NCBI GenBank assembly: GCA_009780755.1
Contig: WQZL01000141.1
Coordinates: 1 to 6,734, forward strand
Length of the DNA stretch: 6,734 nucleotides
Source: Promicromonosporaceae bacterium
GTDB lineage: Bacteria; Actinomycetota; Actinomycetes; Actinomycetales; Cellulomonadaceae
Direction of reading: 5' to 3'
Each line of letters starts with the position of its first letter. Within the stretch, counting starts at the first letter, position 1. The notes beneath the pieces are model-generated. The model ran no database searches. It saw nothing but the letters and a program-made list of their open reading frames with translations, and had not been told where the DNA came from. Both the position numbers and the translations under genes were made by a program. Below are positions 5,520-6,734 of this stretch, piece by piece.

Positions 5520-6221
5520 GTGTTCGGTACTTGACGGCACCTCGGGAACGCCCCACTGGGCCACTAGGCGCTCCGACCAATCCTCGGCCGTGCGACCGCC
5601 GAAGTATTCAGACTGTGCGGCGTCGTGTTCGCGGAGTACGGTCTCACCGGCTTGCTTGTCGAGCGTGCGGTAGCGTTCGCGGTGTACCTGCACGTCAAAC
5701 GGTAGGCGCGGCTTGACTGCGAACGTGCGGGCAGGCTTGCCCAGCGCAATGCCGAACAGCGGGTACGTGTATTTGGGTAAGCCCAGCAACTCGCTGATCT
5801 TCGCCGACTCGTAGCGCACCAGCCCGATCACCACTCCCCCATACCCGAGCGACTCGGCGGCCAGCAGCGTGTTTTGCGCGGCTAGCGCGCCGTCTACCGA
5901 GGAGATCAGTAGCGATTCGACGCCCTTCGGTTGGAACTCGGCGTCGTGCATCTCGGCGGCCTGCGCCGCCAACGTCAGGTCACCGACGAATAGCAGGAAG
6001 GCCGAGCAGCCGGTGATGGCGGGCTGCGGCACCAGGTCGAAGAGGGCTTGCTTGGTCTCCGCGGATTCGACCACCACAATTGAATAGCTCCAGAACGCCT
6101 TCCAGGACGAGGCCGCGCGACCGGCGTCGATAATCGCGTCAAGGGTCTGGGCCGGAATTGGCTCATCGGTGAACTTGCGGACAGAAACGTGGTTCATCAT
6201 CAGATCAATGGTCTGGTTCAT
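5496..6221 (-). CDS. NfsA/FRP-type FMN-dependent nitroreductase (NADPH oxidoreductase)
   Basis: This is a predicted cytoplasmic homodimeric flavoprotein that transfers electrons from NAD(P)H to nitro compounds, quinones or flavins. At 241 residues it matches E. coli NfsA (240) in length and layout. The N-terminus MNQTIDLMMNHVSVRKFTDE parallels NfsA, including the FMN-contacting H-S-R region (H11, S13, R15). The central GALAAQNTLLAAESLGYGGV and GLVRYESAKISELLGLPKY segments and the PLFGIALGKPA plus KPRLP blocks are characteristic. A GGRTAEDWSERL segment near R210 aligns with the NADPH-binding loop around R203 of NfsA (inference by eye). The first ATG was chosen because it keeps the full family N-terminus; M8 and M9 are alternatives. 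It is probably leaderless (TAGACT ends 6 nt upstream). Its stop lies inside the toxin gene on the other strand. The physiological substrate is unknown. Confidence 0.93.
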   Translation of the reverse strand: MNQTIDLMMNHVSVRKFTDEPIPAQTLDAIIDAGRAASSWKAFWSYSIVVVESAETKQALFDLVPQPAITGCSAFLLFVGDLTLAAQAAEMHDAEFQPKGVESLLISSVDGALAAQNTLLAAESLGYGGVVIGLVRYESAKISELLGLPKYTYPLFGIALGKPARTFAVKPRLPFDVQVHRERYRTLDKQAGETVLREHDAAQSEYFGGRTAEDWSERLVAQWGVPEVPSSTEHLKASGLL

Positions 6222-6227
6222 GAAGTG

Positions 6228-6233
6228 AGTCTA
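6228..6233 (-). promoter_or_regulatory. -10 box of the nitroreductase gene (leaderless)
   Basis: On the minus strand TAGACT (TANNNT type) is followed by 6 nt and then the ATG, placing the predicted start of transcription on the start codon. An AGGGG lies further upstream, overlapping the -10 region, so it would not be in such a transcript. No good -35 is visible. If transcription instead starts further upstream, AGGGG at 12 nt could act as a poorly spaced ribosome binding site. Confidence 0.45.
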
Positions 6234-6291
6234 CCCCTGCCAAGCCGCACTAAACTTCCGCCACGACCGCTCTCTGCCCCTTCCCGATCCC

Positions 6292-6330
6292 GGTGGTTGA
6301 GTAGGCCCGCCAGGGCCATGTCAAACCACC
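6292..6330. repeat. Palindromic repeat unit 1 (GGTTGAGTAG type)
   Basis: The 39-bp unit has outer arms GGTGGTT (6292-6298) and AACCACC (6324-6330), extendable by GA/TC with one bulged A. A nested 5-bp stem, GGCCC (6304-6308) with GGGCC (6313-6317), has a 4-nt loop. It is a relative of the next unit (shared GGTTGAGTAG start and GTC-AAACCACC end) with a different centre. From general knowledge such units are scattered between genes in many actinobacterial genomes. Confidence 0.65.
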
Positions 6331-6335
6331 CTGCC

Positions 6336-6375
6336 GGTTGGTTGAGTAGCGAGGCACGAGCGTGTCGAAACCACC
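6336..6375. repeat. Palindromic repeat unit 2 (GGTTGAGTAG type)
   Basis: This is a second 40-bp unit starting 44 bp after unit 1. It begins GGTTGGTTGAGTAGCGAGG and ends GTGTCGAAACCACC, with inverted ends GGTT (6340-6343) and AACC (6369-6372). It matches, as I remember it, the common actinobacterial intergenic form better than unit 1 does. Head-to-tail spacing suggests a small array of two diverged copies. No gene is present. Confidence 0.65.
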
Positions 6376-6385
6376 GCCACGGCAT

Positions 6386-6488
6386 GTCATCCTGCGCGAC
6401 CGGAGGGAGTCGCAGAACCTAGACCAGACGGTGATCGTCAACTCTGGGTCCTGCGACTACGCTCGTTCCTCGCTCCGCGCAGGATGAC
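6386..6488. repeat. Large nested inverted repeat, two facing copies of a GTCATCCTGCGCG element
   Basis: Outer arms GTCATCCTGCGCG (6386-6398) and CGCGCAGGATGAC (6476-6488) are a perfect 13-bp inverted repeat. Inner arms AGTCGCAG (6408-6415) and CTGCGACT (6451-6458) are a perfect 8-bp one. Each side is thus one copy of the unit GTCATCCTGCGCG-spacer-AGTCGCAG-ACC-AGA, facing each other, with spacers of 9 and 17 bp. A shortened relative is at 696-730. The right end is 1 bp from the stop of the upstream gene, so the hairpin could also work as its transcription terminator or 3' stabiliser, although there is no U-tract. A short mobile element of MITE or REP type is an alternative. Confidence 0.7.
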
Positions 6489-6489
6489 G

Positions 6490-6734
6490 TTAGGGCCGGT
6501 TTAGATGCGAGTCGTCTAGGTGCCCGTTGTTGAAGGCTCGGTAGAGGAACGCGGCCATCGCCTGCCGCTCCACATTGGCTCCCGGACGGAACAACCGGTA
6601 ACCGTCATACTGCCAGCCAGTAGTGATCCCTGTGGAGAACAGCCACTCGATCTCGCGGAAGAACGCGGCCCCTACTGGCACATCACGGAACGTTGCTGTA
6701 CCTGGTGGGGTGAACGCCGGGGAACCAGCCGCAC
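6490..6734 (-). CDS. Secreted protein with C-terminal S-layer-homology-like repeat, partial
   Basis: Only the last 80 codons plus stop (TAA) are inside the window; the frame is open to the right edge, so the N-terminus and main domain are missing. The visible part is one repeat of the actinobacterial S-layer-homology type: a short Pro/Thr linker (FTPPGTATFRDVPVG), FFREIEWLFSTGITTGW, and the hallmark RPGANVERQAMAAFLYR, then a short tail ending HLNRP. In this family such repeats, often three in tandem, sit at the C-terminus of secreted proteins such as peptidases, glycosidases and hydrolases and probably attach them to the cell wall. The catalytic type cannot be told. The GTG at 6679-6681 is internal, not a start. 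Confidence 0.85.
   Translation of the reverse strand, partial: AAGSPAFTPPGTATFRDVPVGAAFFREIEWLFSTGITTGWQYDGYRLFRPGANVERQAMAAFLYRAFNNGHLDDSHLNRP

Noticed and set aside
6292..6375. CRISPR array
   Set aside because: Only two diverged palindromic units are present, with no regular unique spacers and no cas genes.
6189..6441. Short frames across the repeat-filled gap
   Set aside because: They run through palindromic repeats and have no ribosome binding site or family signature.

Overview
The window looks like a chromosomal segment from a high-GC Gram-positive bacterium (Actinomycetota). This rests on three things: the gene order RNase E/G, rplU, rpmA, obg; an RNase E/G with a very long Lys/Arg/Ala/Pro/Glu-rich N-terminal extension before the catalytic core; and a secreted-protein C-terminus of the actinobacterial S-layer-homology type. 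GC content is high in most genes. The genus cannot be named from sequence alone.

Left block (1-4479, all minus strand, so transcription runs right to left): a large Rne/Rng-family ribonuclease (929 aa), then ribosomal proteins L21 (rplU, GTG start) and L27 (rpmA), a strong GC hairpin that probably ends the rplU-rpmA transcript, and the first 218 codons of the Obg GTPase, which runs off the left edge. This is a housekeeping block for RNA processing, 50S subunit composition and 50S assembly/GTPase checkpoint. rplU has a good promoter (TTGGGC-17-TAGAAT) and an excellent ribosome binding site. The ribonuclease has an extended -10 promoter and a leader of about 225 nt with a hairpin at its predicted 5' end.

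Middle block (4480-5519): a short divergent control region, then a plus-strand type II toxin-antitoxin pair, a Phd/YefM-like antitoxin and a VapC-like PIN-domain ribonuclease, overlapping by 4 bp (ATGA). The antitoxin appears to be leaderless. The toxin's first two thirds are much less GC-rich than the antitoxin.

Right block (5496-6734, minus strand): an NfsA/FRP-type flavin nitroreductase whose 3' end overlaps the toxin 3' end by 24 bp on the opposite strand; a 268-bp gene-free stretch packed with two families of palindromic repeats; and the C-terminal end of a secreted protein with an S-layer-homology-like repeat, cut by the right edge.

No wholly new multi-gene system is visible. The points most worth a second look are the clustered palindromic repeats (with a relative near obg), the shared leaderless promoter geometry, the control region between two endoribonuclease genes, and the repeated basic motifs in the RNase E/G extension.
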